Source: CAKVLS01 sp045638465 (GTDB taxonomy: Bacteria > Bacillota > Clostridia > Christensenellales > UBA1242). Taken from it: a DNA stretch of 64,000 nt. The notes beneath the pieces are model-generated. The model made no database searches. It was not told the origin of the DNA and was given only the letters and a program-made list of their open reading frames with translations. The stretch spans positions 8,928-72,927 of the forward strand of contig JAZUBK010000043.1 of NCBI GenBank assembly GCA_045638465.1, written 5' to 3'. Shown piece after piece: positions 54,701-62,393 of this stretch; positions within the stretch are counted from its first letter, which is position 1, and the number at the start of each line of letters is the position of its first letter. Position numbers and translations under genes: made by a program.

Positions 54701-55381
54701 CCAACCACAATGCCAAGAGGAAATGACCTATCACTATATGTTAGAAATAAGTATACTATTACTTATACTTCAAACTTCGGTGACAAAAAGACATATACTC
54801 AAACAGATTATCAAGGAGAACCTATTTCTCTTCCTACTCAAACAAGTTATGAAAATATCGTATACAAAGAAGAAAAAGATTCTGACGGAAATAAGATTCC
54901 AAACTACCTATCAACATTTGTATATGAAGGTTATACATTGAGTACTGATTCTTCAGTTGCAGTACCAAGCGTTATTCCAAGCAAAAACGCAACATATGCA
55001 GCAAAATGGTCAAATATAACTACAAGTTATGTAAAAGTTACCTTCTCTTCTCCTTGGGTAAAACCAAGTGCTTGGTGGTTTGGTTGTTCTCAAGAAGTGG
55101 CGCCTAGAGGAACTCTTGTAAGATATGTTCTAAACGGCTCAACTCTAAACAATACAACCCTAAGCAAAAAGACCTCTATTATTGGTCTTACTGCAAACGA
55201 AGACGAAAACATTTCTGACTACTGTGTATATAAATATGCTATAAAATATAAATTCTCTATTACCGTATGGAATAAAGAAGGCGCTAAAAACCACAACACA
55301 GGAAGTGCAACAGCAAAGAGTTGGACAATTACTGGCGATACAACATTCTATGGAGAATGGGAGTGCACAGGCATTGTTTAA
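48719..55381 (+). CDS. Giant modular exoprotein, 2220 residues
   Basis: The N terminus (MKKFLKGLRYFLCYVAITLS) is a signal peptide or anchor. Residues about 40-1690 are made of some eight copies of a 185-240 residue beta-rich module. Each copy has a strand pair such as KVYLMVDGIKVNV, KLLVTFGDIKISG, IVYVKLNELKLQV or FIYFDYNGLRAKF, followed by a helix near residues 130, 315, 514, 702, 910, 1103, 1334 and 1572. The last 500 residues contain InlB/Flg_new-like repeats (YKFLGWSLNSDGSGELYNG ... LTFYAVWE). There is no LPxTG and no C-terminal membrane helix. The module may resemble LolA/LppX-type sheets but I cannot assign it. It is last gene of the operon, ended by a terminator. Confidence 0.82.
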   Translation: MKKFLKGLRYFLCYVAITLSTAVGVVVYQSNSAGSVSNGNLAGSTVGQVENNLMEVVTNLMDLESFNVNSSVSLTDTTKPSSTPIDIDFNIDINLGTGFSSIEADGVFDIALDNKTFDVAIRFVDNTFYVSALDQDIQFTASGLVEGIGGVLALLDVDLPLDSSLMENFDVTALLGYMGEYKEVETETGYNINLEFMGYDIAMVCDNLFNLNSVVIENMAIEGFKIDLNLGLETYEQKVEITKPQHSFINLDTVTSLVNMTQDVLENNFVMADISASYEGINLDFNAKADFSDNFIMSLTTPAFDGINFSFKNGSLYANVGNLKVKGRAADISTIIDFVNGDLRANIESISPEIVETITSKTNEITSSISNELKNIDANKLLDYIDYLTISDNQIIIDIPSTAKVVIDIESGYITSITANAYGVDLTIDNISFEKQAIEINTNDFVDFDKVFPTFKTFVNTLFTKGISGTMTFGRGNKTNSLNYGIRYTNHFETSFDTTILNKTVSVVSDNSKVYLMVDGIKVNVDLAEYQTIIDYINETFNQNISLPSFEMPEIDPYTMVVGAISSIDYLKAIDSGIELSIGGIVIQIISNENYIQTLNVKYNDYSFALNITGYGEVELFDIDKDDYLVFSDLTNYVDKATSFANSTSFNMHLGIMADINGTDITAMADGRVGLNGNVEATVTTTVNDFGLDFSMALTDDALGLTYDGLNVYAKQSSIGALTNIIKNIVPNYVNIDSLLQQNNIDLDKTLSSDIKLPAIDTKQLILAVKRLNLNKDTLTAELDCSEFTSGEKSTAIVVVRMVNGGYELRIGLVYNDIVINLYLKLTSTEDFTASIPADAIDVEDYLNLVEYMHNTIDSRNLALDVTATIDQTEIVAKVLADFRSTLKVKATTESLGSKLDVVYASDINKLLVTFGDIKISGKSSDLADILNFVKVDLNNALLTYGEKALSKVNFESLTQSKDTTITFEDIKDILHSITFGDDTISFVKDNIVVTLTITNKSISNIKFAIDNIVVNVGVSDNTQAITYTTAGYSAFENILDNLKAITNVATSQAFGGKVTITYNKDKTYTGNLKVNYINNVLSVHVDSNVYDQDISIDIIGSIVYVKLNELKLQVSWAERYALQEYLNSKFDLQLDIDAIFNMAKGVASSTKDFSLDNINIDFISNFVANKNGLDITVSDIPVSLGIAKYGDTDKNYLSYISAGYDKFDISINEMTFGQDAIVNSVNATEYHKYTDFTKYFDEIERLINASKDSATDQYTLKGGIKLYKLDANGNALVTDGVADEITISINDLKFDATKNTFIGGIDAKGSGSLYESYLSGYDHSFDAAYDYNFIYFDYNGLRAKFSKQSNSEFITTLKKMLPTYLGDTPLTRQLVSIFDMIRFDTMGNMLFNPVKLDVTYNMIEQFAPMLSTLKLEENGSLTIGLDISTLDPTFKEELLLNVSIDESGRLALVINKFKLTKDLAIDFTIYVDTASTFTVNPEGDYLDMTSIGKLLSDFDNTAQKTTTDNEVYKLNLSGSFHLKIAVSFIKINEDIPFKAQLIIDRNSNQLIEAKIEVDMPSIILVTDGCYSTLYLTNRLEGENILYIDRQGKDPLKSKYKVSELGANLLNVISDITAISSSTLETFMTMDIKYIDGPSKAENVLKDYSCVTGINTRDYTIGLDLRQITRMDMMLGYSASNPTGVVIHSQNNAFSSIDINNITLEAISNVFIYVNGTIDLTKINQTSDIIGEIENLDATLYGSWGDGSLVADFIENGGSNVPNKMGTTGRSFTLPVPVKEVVNGNTLEVYKFLGWSLNSDGSGELYNGKYMFETSSLTFYAVWELDTVYTSRTINFVTEYLMANGIDSKVENNISSITNYNGYDISNSLPTISDTVTIYYEDEGVSITYRYDGLFKTRTVNSDGTIVYSDKFDQTVMPNEDLTLYASFVEIDRVYKRKLTILDESKTLYEGYFVEGDVIDILSLVAYKDTTRWYDDYDATATTRYTNEILTVDLPTTMPRGNDLSLYVRNKYTITYTSNFGDKKTYTQTDYQGEPISLPTQTSYENIVYKEEKDSDGNKIPNYLSTFVYEGYTLSTDSSVAVPSVIPSKNATYAAKWSNITTSYVKVTFSSPWVKPSAWWFGCSQEVAPRGTLVRYVLNGSTLNNTTLSKKTSIIGLTANEDENISDYCVYKYAIKYKFSITVWNKEGAKNHNTGSATAKSWTITGDTTFYGEWECTGIV

Positions 55382-55387
55382 TAAAAC

Positions 55388-55422
55388 AAAAAAAGACTAG
55401 AATTTTTCTAGTCTTTTTTATT
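55388..55422 (+). terminator. Terminator after the giant exoprotein gene
   Basis: AAAAGACTAGAA (55391-55402) and TTCTAGTCTTTT (55406-55417), then a T-run. Confidence 0.88.
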
Positions 55423-55477
55423 TTTTTTAACTATCTTTTGCAACTATTATCTTAACAATATCTTTATTATATTTCAT

Positions 55478-55513
55478 AAAAAAACGCCCTAAGATAACTT
55501 AGGCGCTTTTTTG
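55478..55513 (-). terminator. Terminator after the RSH-like gene
   Basis: ACGCCCTAAG pairs with CTTAGGCG with one bulged C. The A-run upstream becomes a T-run on the minus strand. Confidence 0.82.
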
Positions 55514-55519
55514 TTTATA

Positions 55520-56980
55520 TTATTTCTCTGCATATTTTTTCTCAAAATATTTGATTAATACTTTCTTTGCATTTTCGCTATTTACATAAGCAAACCATCT
55601 AATCTCTGCTATTGGTTTTAAAAGTCCAGTTTTGCTGTCAGTTTCGTTATAAACAACGACTTGGTCGCCCTCTACAAGCCTTGTATAAGGCGGTTTTGGG
55701 TTTGGCGACTTATTTATCAAAGCATATTTACACGAAAGCCCTAGGTCATTGTGAACCTTAAAAGCAAAGTCCAAAACCGTACTATTTTCTGGAAGGCGTA
55801 TATGTTCTCCGCTACGGGTTTTTACTGTAATATATCTTTTTGCAATATCACCAATAATGTTGTCATCAATAAGGTCAATCTCTGAACTATCAGTTGTTCC
55901 GTTACGCATCAAAATATATTGTTCCATAGTCATAGCTGTTATTCTATATTTGATCAAACTACGATCTTGAACAATAAGGTAATGAAGGCCGTATCTATCG
56001 TTCTTTTCGTATCCTATAACCTTTAGGTCGTCATTTAGCACTCCTGCGTCAAACATTTCATATACTAGGTGAAATATATTGTCTTTGGTATTTCCATTAA
56101 AAATAAAGTATAGTTTAACAGTAGGCATACGGTTAAAAGAGTTACGCCTTATGTGTTTGATAGAGTTTATCTCAAGGTGCTTTTTCATACGTTCGCAAAG
56201 ACTATATAGAGTATCCCTTTCAAAAATGATTTTGCTATAAGAATATTCTTTTTTTGCAAAGTAATTGTTGGCCTTATAGTTTATATTATCACAAAGGTCA
56301 TTAATATGGCTTACACACGAATCAAAATATCTATTGTATCTACCACAAAGGTCGCCATACAACTCTCTATTTAGTATTTTGTAGCACTCATCTTTTAGGT
56401 TGTCATAAAAGTATTTTGATCTCAAAAGATATGCTAGAGGAATTATCCACTTTTGAGTTTCTTTAACCTTTTCTACCTGCTTATATTCGCTAAAAGTTTC
56501 TATCGTGCGAAGGTTGTGTAGTCTATCGGCAAACTTGATATAAAAGGCAAGTTTGTTTTGTTTACCAAAAGATATTAACTTGTTAAAAGTTTGGTCATCA
56601 AGGCTTTCTTTTTTGAAATTTTCATCATAAAAGATATCTTTGATTGAAGTTTCGTTTTCTTCGATTGCGGTTACTGCATCTACAATATTTGCAACGTTTT
56701 CATCAAAAGCTTCTCTTATCTCAGAAATTGTACAACCACAATCTTCTACTACGTCGTGAAGAAGTGCTGCAGCTATCATTTCGCTGTCAAAGTCTAGTTC
56801 GGCCAAAATCTTTGCTACGGCTACGGGGTGGCTTATGTATGGTGTGCCGTCTTTACGCATTTGGCCATTATGTAATTTTTCGGCAAGGTTGAAGGCGTTG
56901 ACAACATTTAGTATACCTGTCGATTCGTTCCTTTTCAAAATCGCAAGTATATCTTCAAAATCTTGCTTATAATCTATCAT
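55520..56980 (-). CDS. RelA/SpoT-like protein: HD hydrolase and TGS, degenerate synthetase region
   Basis: The start at 56980 is favoured over three upstream in-frame Met codons because GGAG lies six bases before it. Residues about 25-180 are a (p)ppGpp hydrolase HD domain: HNGQMRKDGTPYISHP, LLHDVVED and KFADRLHNLRT are all intact. The region where a synthetase would lie (about 190-375) lacks the standard motifs (only YGLHYLIV recalls YQSLHT). A TGS domain follows (about 385-450, VKTRSGEHIRLPENSTVLDFAF), and no ACT domain. At 486 residues it is about 240 shorter than Rel. It likely removes (p)ppGpp or a related nucleotide. It overlaps the upstream XRE gene by 14 bases. Confidence 0.82.
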   Translation of the reverse strand: MIDYKQDFEDILAILKRNESTGILNVVNAFNLAEKLHNGQMRKDGTPYISHPVAVAKILAELDFDSEMIAAALLHDVVEDCGCTISEIREAFDENVANIVDAVTAIEENETSIKDIFYDENFKKESLDDQTFNKLISFGKQNKLAFYIKFADRLHNLRTIETFSEYKQVEKVKETQKWIIPLAYLLRSKYFYDNLKDECYKILNRELYGDLCGRYNRYFDSCVSHINDLCDNINYKANNYFAKKEYSYSKIIFERDTLYSLCERMKKHLEINSIKHIRRNSFNRMPTVKLYFIFNGNTKDNIFHLVYEMFDAGVLNDDLKVIGYEKNDRYGLHYLIVQDRSLIKYRITAMTMEQYILMRNGTTDSSEIDLIDDNIIGDIAKRYITVKTRSGEHIRLPENSTVLDFAFKVHNDLGLSCKYALINKSPNPKPPYTRLVEGDQVVVYNETDSKTGLLKPIAEIRWFAYVNSENAKKVLIKYFEKKYAEK

Positions 56981-57965
56981 CTTCATCTCCATATGAGCCA
57001 TCCCTTATCATACGGAAGAAACTATCATCTTCGCTATTTGATACCTTTGCAAATCGGAACATATTAGCGTCCAAAGTTTCTTTAACAATGTTTTCTAAGC
57101 TATCGCTTATGATTCTTTGTTTTTGGAAATCATTAAGGCCGCTTGGGTTATCCATGTCCTCAAGGTATAGATTTTTGAACAAAGTAATTAATTGGTTACT
57201 TTCGGTTTGAACGTTTACTTCGCTTATATCAAGAGACAATCTTTGGTAAAGTTCTCCGTCTGGTATTTTGAATAACTTTTCGCTCATTATAATATATTGA
57301 ACGCAAGGCATCTTTTCTCTACCACGAGCAACAGAGTTAACTGTTCCTAGTCCACCAATATATTTGTTATTGCTAGGTGGGTTGTTTAAAATAATCAAAC
57401 AATGGTCTTCTTCTAGATTGTTTTTCATTAAAATAAATATTTGAGCGGCAGAAGATTCCAAAGTTCCAGTATACTTTAGCTCTTGCTCCATATAATAATC
57501 AACTTTTTGCTTTTCGCTCTTTAGCATAGATAGGTATTTAAAAGTTTCTTCCATTTCTTTTCTGCTATCAAAAAACTTAGCAAAAACTTTCAATCCATCT
57601 TTTTCTTTACCTTCGCCAAGAATAGAGATAATACCATATCTTAGGATATTGGTTGATCTGTGCACTCTACCTTTGTAAACGTTGGTGTCATAATAATATA
57701 GTGCGTACTCTCCCACAAATCTAGTGTCGGCTTTTGTTAGTTCTCTCTTTTCGGTAGGGGTGATAGGCCCTGTCAAAAACTTATCTATATCAATGCCATA
57801 CGCCCTTTTTAATTTCAAAAGAAAACTAGCAGATGGGTCGCTGTTTTTGTTTAGATAATTGTTTACTGACGCAGGAGAAACCCCCGTATCTTCAGCAATC
57901 TTCTTTTGGCTATATTTATCTGCCAAAACTTTTAGATTCGATGTAAAGTAATTTAGTTCGCTCAT
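56967..57965 (-). CDS. XRE-family regulator coupled to the RSH-like gene
   Basis: The 332-residue protein has an N-terminal Cro/CI helix-turn-helix (SQKKIAEDTGVSPASVNNYLNKNSDPS). It continues with about 260 residues of an unassigned alpha/beta domain containing RFVGEYALYYYDTNVYKGRVHRSTNILRYGIIS-like strands (residues 80-115). The stop overlaps the hydrolase gene, so the two are made together. Nucleotide-responsive regulation is an appealing inference but nothing in the sequence proves it. AAAGGAGA precedes the start. Confidence 0.8.
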   Translation of the reverse strand: MSELNYFTSNLKVLADKYSQKKIAEDTGVSPASVNNYLNKNSDPSASFLLKLKRAYGIDIDKFLTGPITPTEKRELTKADTRFVGEYALYYYDTNVYKGRVHRSTNILRYGIISILGEGKEKDGLKVFAKFFDSRKEMEETFKYLSMLKSEKQKVDYYMEQELKYTGTLESSAAQIFILMKNNLEEDHCLIILNNPPSNNKYIGGLGTVNSVARGREKMPCVQYIIMSEKLFKIPDGELYQRLSLDISEVNVQTESNQLITLFKNLYLEDMDNPSGLNDFQKQRIISDSLENIVKETLDANMFRFAKVSNSEDDSFFRMIRDGSYGDEDDRL

Positions 57966-58138
57966 ATATTTATCTCCTTTTATGATGTTATTTTACACGA
58001 CCAAAACCCACTTTGGCAATTAAAAAAACCTAAAAATGATTAAAAATACTAAATTAATTAAAAATTATAAATTTCTTTTTTATTTATATAAAGCGACAAC
58101 AAAATAAAAGATTTAGATGAGCTTGTAAATGTTGAAAT

Positions 58139-58178
58139 TAAAAAATCCAAATTGCAATTTGCAATCTGGATTTTTTAG
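58139..58178 (-). terminator. Terminator after the PH-like gene
   Basis: AAAAATCCA-A-ATTGC pairs with GCAAT-C-TGGATTTTT around AATTT, with one symmetric mismatch; T-run on the minus strand. Confidence 0.85.
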
Positions 58179-58189
58179 TATAATACAAA

Positions 58190-59077
58190 TTATTTTTTTG
58201 TAGACTTTTTGGTTTTCTTTGCAGGTGTCTTTATTGTTGGATTGTCAATCTCAACAACTTTCATTTTGTTATCACAAAGACCATACTTAACCTCTGTTAT
58301 AATATTGTCAATTTCTGCTAACATTTCAACAACGACATCTCCGCCCGGAACTGTGATTTCTACAACAGAACGGTCTTTGCCAAAAACTATGCTACCTATT
58401 GGTTGAATCTCTTGATATGGCTTGATATAAAACTCCAATGTCACAGCAAAAGCTTTTTGGCTAATTACTTCTTCTACAACTTCTCTTTTGATAAAAATAA
58501 TTGAAACGCCTAATGCAATAGCAGCCAAAATATATCCATATTTGAAAGCCGCTCCGGGACCACCCGCTATAACTGGCCCAATTAATGCTCCTAAGATCAT
58601 AACCGCAGCAAATGCCCAAAGACCAAAAGCCCAAATAGAAATATTCAATTTGCCTTGAGTTTTTTTATCTGTTTTTTTCTTAACTGTATAACCAACCCCT
58701 TGGACATCTTCAATGTTTCTTGAAATTTTATTTATTCTACTTCCGTCATCAGAAAGCAAAATAAGCCTTTTATCGGTTATTATAATCTCTGTTTCTTTTT
58801 TCTTTTGGTCGCCAGAATCATTATCGTCATAAAGCTCTGTAAAAGCCCATTTCTTTTTGATTGTTTCGCCTGAAGCTACTTTATTATAGTAAGATAATGA
58901 CATATAATCATCTTCAACTATTTCACCATTTTTGTTTTTAGCCTCAGATTTATCATCAGAAGTTGTAAGTTTTACTTTGCGCTTTTCAGCTAAAGAATCT
59001 TCTTTATCATCATCTAAATCTACATCTACTTCTTCAAGTTCTTCATCCTCTTCTATCTTATCATATTTTTTTGCCAT
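58190..59077 (-). CDS. Membrane protein with acidic N terminus and PH-like domain
   Basis: The 295-residue protein opens with an acidic segment (EEDEELEEVDVDLDDDKED). Residues about 95-130 look like the start of a bacterial PH-like domain (EIIITDKRLILLSDDGSRI). Two membrane helices (about 147-170 and 180-200), a beta-rich C-terminal region and a Lys-rich tail follow. It resembles the PH-domain protein at 44226 in logic but not in sequence. Function is unknown. AAAGGAG precedes the start; it is a single gene. Confidence 0.7.
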   Translation of the reverse strand: MAKKYDKIEEDEELEEVDVDLDDDKEDSLAEKRKVKLTTSDDKSEAKNKNGEIVEDDYMSLSYYNKVASGETIKKKWAFTELYDDNDSGDQKKKETEIIITDKRLILLSDDGSRINKISRNIEDVQGVGYTVKKKTDKKTQGKLNISIWAFGLWAFAAVMILGALIGPVIAGGPGAAFKYGYILAAIALGVSIIFIKREVVEEVISQKAFAVTLEFYIKPYQEIQPIGSIVFGKDRSVVEITVPGGDVVVEMLAEIDNIITEVKYGLCDNKMKVVEIDNPTIKTPAKKTKKSTKK

Positions 59078-59130
59078 AGTTTTCTCCTTTTATTACAAAT
59101 AATTGTAACATTAAACTTAGAATAAGACAA

Positions 59131-59162
59131 TAAAAAACACATAGCTTTTGCTATGTGTTTAT
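59131..59162 (-). terminator. Terminator of the aspS-gatCAB operon
   Basis: AAACACATAGC (59135-59145) and GCTATGTGTTT (59150-59160), perfect 11 pairs, with a minus-strand T-run. Confidence 0.88.
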
Positions 59163-59223
59163 ATATGTTTATTGTTTATAAAAGATTTTTTGTCGCTTGT
59201 TTTTGCGATATGTTTGTTTAGAG

Positions 59224-60657
59224 TTATTTGTTTAGTTCCTCTAGTTTTTTGATAATGATTGGTTTGATAAAATCAATCTTTGCAGTGCCTTTTGTGGCTC
59301 TCATTGTTTGACCAATAAAGAAGTTCATTACTTTTTCTGGCTCGTCTTTGTAATCAGGTACTGCTTTTGCATTTTGAGTAAATACCTCTTCGATAGTTTT
59401 TGTTAGGCTGTCTGCGTCAAATGTAACTATCATACCAGATTCTTTTGCAGTTTTACGTGCGTCTTTATCAGAAAAAGCCACCATTTCAAATAGTTCTTTG
59501 CCATTGACACGGGTGATAGTTTTGTCTTCTACCATAGTCATAATATCAACTAGGTTGCTAGAAGATATAACGTCGTTTAGGTCTTCTGATGGTTTTTCTT
59601 TTAGTTTTCTAAGCACTTCGGTCATAACCCAGTTTGAAACGACTTTTGGGTTATCAAAACCTTTCAAGCACTCTTCAAAATATTGTGAAATGTAATATTC
59701 TGAAGTAAGGATTTTGCTATCGTACTCAGGAAGTCCCAAAGTTTCTACATAATATACTTGTCTTTCTGGTGCAAGTCTAGGAATTTCTTTGCGGATATTT
59801 TCTACGATATCTTGACCGATTGCCACAGACAAAATGTCAGGGTCTGGGAAATATCTATAGTCTTGGGCTTCTTCTTTGCTACGCATAGTAAGGCTCTTGT
59901 TGTGGTTGTCGTCCCATTTACGAGTTTGTTGTTTGATAACTCCGCCTTCGTTTAGAACGTCCATTTGTCTTTGAGCTTCGTATGTGATTGCTCTATGAAC
60001 CATTTTAAATGAGTTTAGGTTTTTCATCTCAGTACGAGTTCCAAATTTTTCGCTACCTTTTGGTTTGATAGAAAGGTTAACGTCACATCTCATACCGCCT
60101 TGCTCCATACGACAATCAGCGATTTGACCAAAGACAAGGTTTGAACGAAGTTTTGTCATAAACTCTACTGCTTCTTCTGCAGAAGAGATGTCTGGCTCTG
60201 TAACTATCTCAATAAGTGGTACGCCGCCACGGTTGTAGTCGATAAGTGTTCCGACTGCGCTATTTACGTGGATAAGCTTACCAGCGTCTTCTTCTAGGTG
60301 GATACGGTTAAGTCTGATAAACTTACCGCTATCTAGTCTTATTCCGCCGCCTAGACAAATTGGTTTTTGAAGTTGGCTGATTTGGTATGCTTTGCAAAGG
60401 TCAGGATAGAAGTAGTTTTTTCTTTCAAAAACTGCAACTGGTGAAATTTCGCAACCCATACAAAGACCAGCTTTTACAGTAAGTTCTACTGCTCTTTTGT
60501 TAATAACAGGAAGTGTTCCTGGAAGACCAATACAAACAGGGCAAACATTGGTGTTAGGCTCTGAACCAAAAGCATTTTTGCAACTACAAAAAACTTTTGT
60601 GTTAGTTTTTAGTTCGGCGTGAATCTCAAGGCCGATAACTACATCATAATCCTTCAT
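59224..60657 (-). CDS. gatB: Asp-tRNA(Asn)/Glu-tRNA(Gln) amidotransferase subunit B
   Basis: The 477-residue protein starts YDVVIGLEIHAELKT and has CPVCIGLPGTLPVINK, the metal/zinc-site cysteines (CSCKNAFG ... NVCPVC), the EEDAGKLIH motif, DYNRGGVPLIEIVTEPD, and the C-terminal YqeY-like tail. It is the kinase/tRNA-binding subunit that activates Asp- or Glu-tRNA. The ATG overlaps the gatA stop (TAATG), so the subunits are translationally coupled. It is the last gene of the operon. Confidence 0.97.
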   Translation of the reverse strand: MKDYDVVIGLEIHAELKTNTKVFCSCKNAFGSEPNTNVCPVCIGLPGTLPVINKRAVELTVKAGLCMGCEISPVAVFERKNYFYPDLCKAYQISQLQKPICLGGGIRLDSGKFIRLNRIHLEEDAGKLIHVNSAVGTLIDYNRGGVPLIEIVTEPDISSAEEAVEFMTKLRSNLVFGQIADCRMEQGGMRCDVNLSIKPKGSEKFGTRTEMKNLNSFKMVHRAITYEAQRQMDVLNEGGVIKQQTRKWDDNHNKSLTMRSKEEAQDYRYFPDPDILSVAIGQDIVENIRKEIPRLAPERQVYYVETLGLPEYDSKILTSEYYISQYFEECLKGFDNPKVVSNWVMTEVLRKLKEKPSEDLNDVISSSNLVDIMTMVEDKTITRVNGKELFEMVAFSDKDARKTAKESGMIVTFDADSLTKTIEEVFTQNAKAVPDYKDEPEKVMNFFIGQTMRATKGTAKIDFIKPIIIKKLEELNK

Positions 60658-62084
60658 TATTTGCTCTCCTTGTAATTTTTGTGAATATAACTTGCTATGT
60701 CAAATACTGTTTGTTCATCAAACTTTTTGCCGATAACTTGCATACCAAGTGGAAGACCATTTTTGCCTGTGCTATAAGGAATATTAATAGCAGGTACACC
60801 AACTAAGTTTGAGATGATAGTAAACATATCTTCTGCATACATAGCTGTTGGGTCTTTTTTAGAATTTACTGCAAATGCTTCGCCAAAAGTTGTTGGCATA
60901 ATGATAGCGTCTACCATTTCAAAAGCTTTTGCAAATTCTCTAGTTAAAGCTTGTTGAATTCTTTTTGCTTTTACATAATAAGCATCGTAGTACCCAGAAG
61001 ATAATACGAAGTTTCCTAGCATAATTCTTCTTTTTACTTCTTTGCCAAAACCTTCTGTACGGCTCATTTCATACACATCACCGATAACCTTTGCGTCTGG
61101 GCTACGTCTTGTGTATTTTACGCCGTCAAATCTACCCAAGTTTGAAGTTGCTTCTGCTGGGGCGATTATATAATAGATAGGTAGTGAAATTTCATAACCT
61201 TTGATGTCAATAGTTTTTACTATAGCACCTTGGCTCTCTATCCATCTAACTAGTCTGTCAAAATTTGCTTTGTATTCGCAAGATTCTAGTAGTTTGTCAA
61301 TTTCGGCTACAACACCAATAGTTTTGCCATCTAGAGCAGGTTTAATATCTTTTAGATAACTACCTACTGGCTCATGGCTACAAGTAGTATCGTTGATATC
61401 TTCGCCTGACATTATTTCCATAAGTAGTGCTGCATCTTCTACGGTATGAGTAATAGGTCCGATTTGGTCAAGAGAACTTGCAAACGCAATAAGACCATAT
61501 CTTGATACCCTACCGTAACTACCTTTGATACCAACAACGCCATTTAGTGATGCTGGTTGTCTGATAGAACCACCTGTATCGCTACCTAGAGCCGCTGCGC
61601 ACATATCTAGTGCCACTGCCGCTGCGCTACCGCCAGAACTACCACCAGCAACTTTGCCATCGTCAAAAGCGTTTAGGCCTGGGCCATATGCTGAGTTTTC
61701 GCAGCTACTACCCATAGCAAACTCGTCCATATTTGCTCTACCGATAATTACTGCATCTTCGTCAAGAAGTCTTTGTACTGCAGTTGCGGTATATTGTGCT
61801 TTGTGATTTTCTAGAAACTTTGATGCACAAGAGGCAATCTTGCCCTCGTACATAATGTTGTCTTTGAGCAAAATTGGTACACCAGCAAGGCGACCTACTT
61901 TTTCGCCTTTAGCAATCTTTTCGTCGATTTCTTTTGCCCTATCTAGTGCGTCTTCAAATTTTTCTAATATAGCCATTTTGTGGCTGTATTTGTCCATATT
62001 TGCAAAGTAATATTTTACAAGTTCAACGCATGATTGTTTACCTGCTTTTATATCCTTTGCGATATCTATTAAACTTTTTGCCAT
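60657..62084 (-). CDS. gatA: Asp-tRNA(Asn)/Glu-tRNA(Gln) amidotransferase subunit A
   Basis: This amidase-signature protein of 475 residues has the catalytic Lys in VPILLKDNI and the cis-Ser/Ser pair in the GGSSGGSAAAVA and GSDTGGSIRQPASL motifs. The start at 62084 (MAKSLIDIAKDIKAG) overlaps the gatC stop as TAATG; a start at 62114 would lie within gatC. It releases ammonia from glutamine and delivers it to GatB. Confidence 0.97.
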   Translation of the reverse strand: MAKSLIDIAKDIKAGKQSCVELVKYYFANMDKYSHKMAILEKFEDALDRAKEIDEKIAKGEKVGRLAGVPILLKDNIMYEGKIASCASKFLENHKAQYTATAVQRLLDEDAVIIGRANMDEFAMGSSCENSAYGPGLNAFDDGKVAGGSSGGSAAAVALDMCAAALGSDTGGSIRQPASLNGVVGIKGSYGRVSRYGLIAFASSLDQIGPITHTVEDAALLMEIMSGEDINDTTCSHEPVGSYLKDIKPALDGKTIGVVAEIDKLLESCEYKANFDRLVRWIESQGAIVKTIDIKGYEISLPIYYIIAPAEATSNLGRFDGVKYTRRSPDAKVIGDVYEMSRTEGFGKEVKRRIMLGNFVLSSGYYDAYYVKAKRIQQALTREFAKAFEMVDAIIMPTTFGEAFAVNSKKDPTAMYAEDMFTIISNLVGVPAINIPYSTGKNGLPLGMQVIGKKFDEQTVFDIASYIHKNYKESK

Positions 62085-62374
62085 TATTCTACTACCCTTG
62101 GTACGTTGAAGCACCCCTTTCTTTGTTTTGGAGCGTTGATCAAAGCCTTTTCTTGAGACATAGAAGGTCTGATCTCGTCTTCTCTTAGTTCTGTGATAGG
62201 CACGATATTATCAAAGATATATTCGCCATCAACTTCAAAACTTTCGATTTGGTTAATCATATCTAGAGTATTGTTAAACTCTGGCAAGAAGTTTTCTAAT
62301 TCTTCGTCGCTAAATTTTAGTGCAGACAAATCTGCCAAGTGCTTTATATCGTCAATTGTTAATTTTTTACTCAT
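62084..62374 (-). CDS. gatC: Asp-tRNA(Asn)/Glu-tRNA(Gln) amidotransferase subunit C
   Basis: The 96-residue protein (MSKKLTIDDIKHLADLSALKFSDEELE ...) has the normal GatC length, with the conserved LREDEIRPS and late GCFNVPRVVE motifs. The start at 62374 follows AAAGGA; the frame extends upstream to 62458 inside aspS without a ribosome binding site. GatC stabilises the GatA-GatB complex. It begins 19 bases after the aspS stop. Confidence 0.95.
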   Translation of the reverse strand: MSKKLTIDDIKHLADLSALKFSDEELENFLPEFNNTLDMINQIESFEVDGEYIFDNIVPITELREDEIRPSMSQEKALINAPKQRKGCFNVPRVVE

Positions 62375-62393
62375 GATAAAATCCTTTCTTTTA

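Noticed and set aside
55520..57001. Bifunctional Rel synthetase/hydrolase
   Set aside because: The central region lacks recognisable synthetase motifs and the protein is much shorter than Rel; only the hydrolase and TGS parts are supported.
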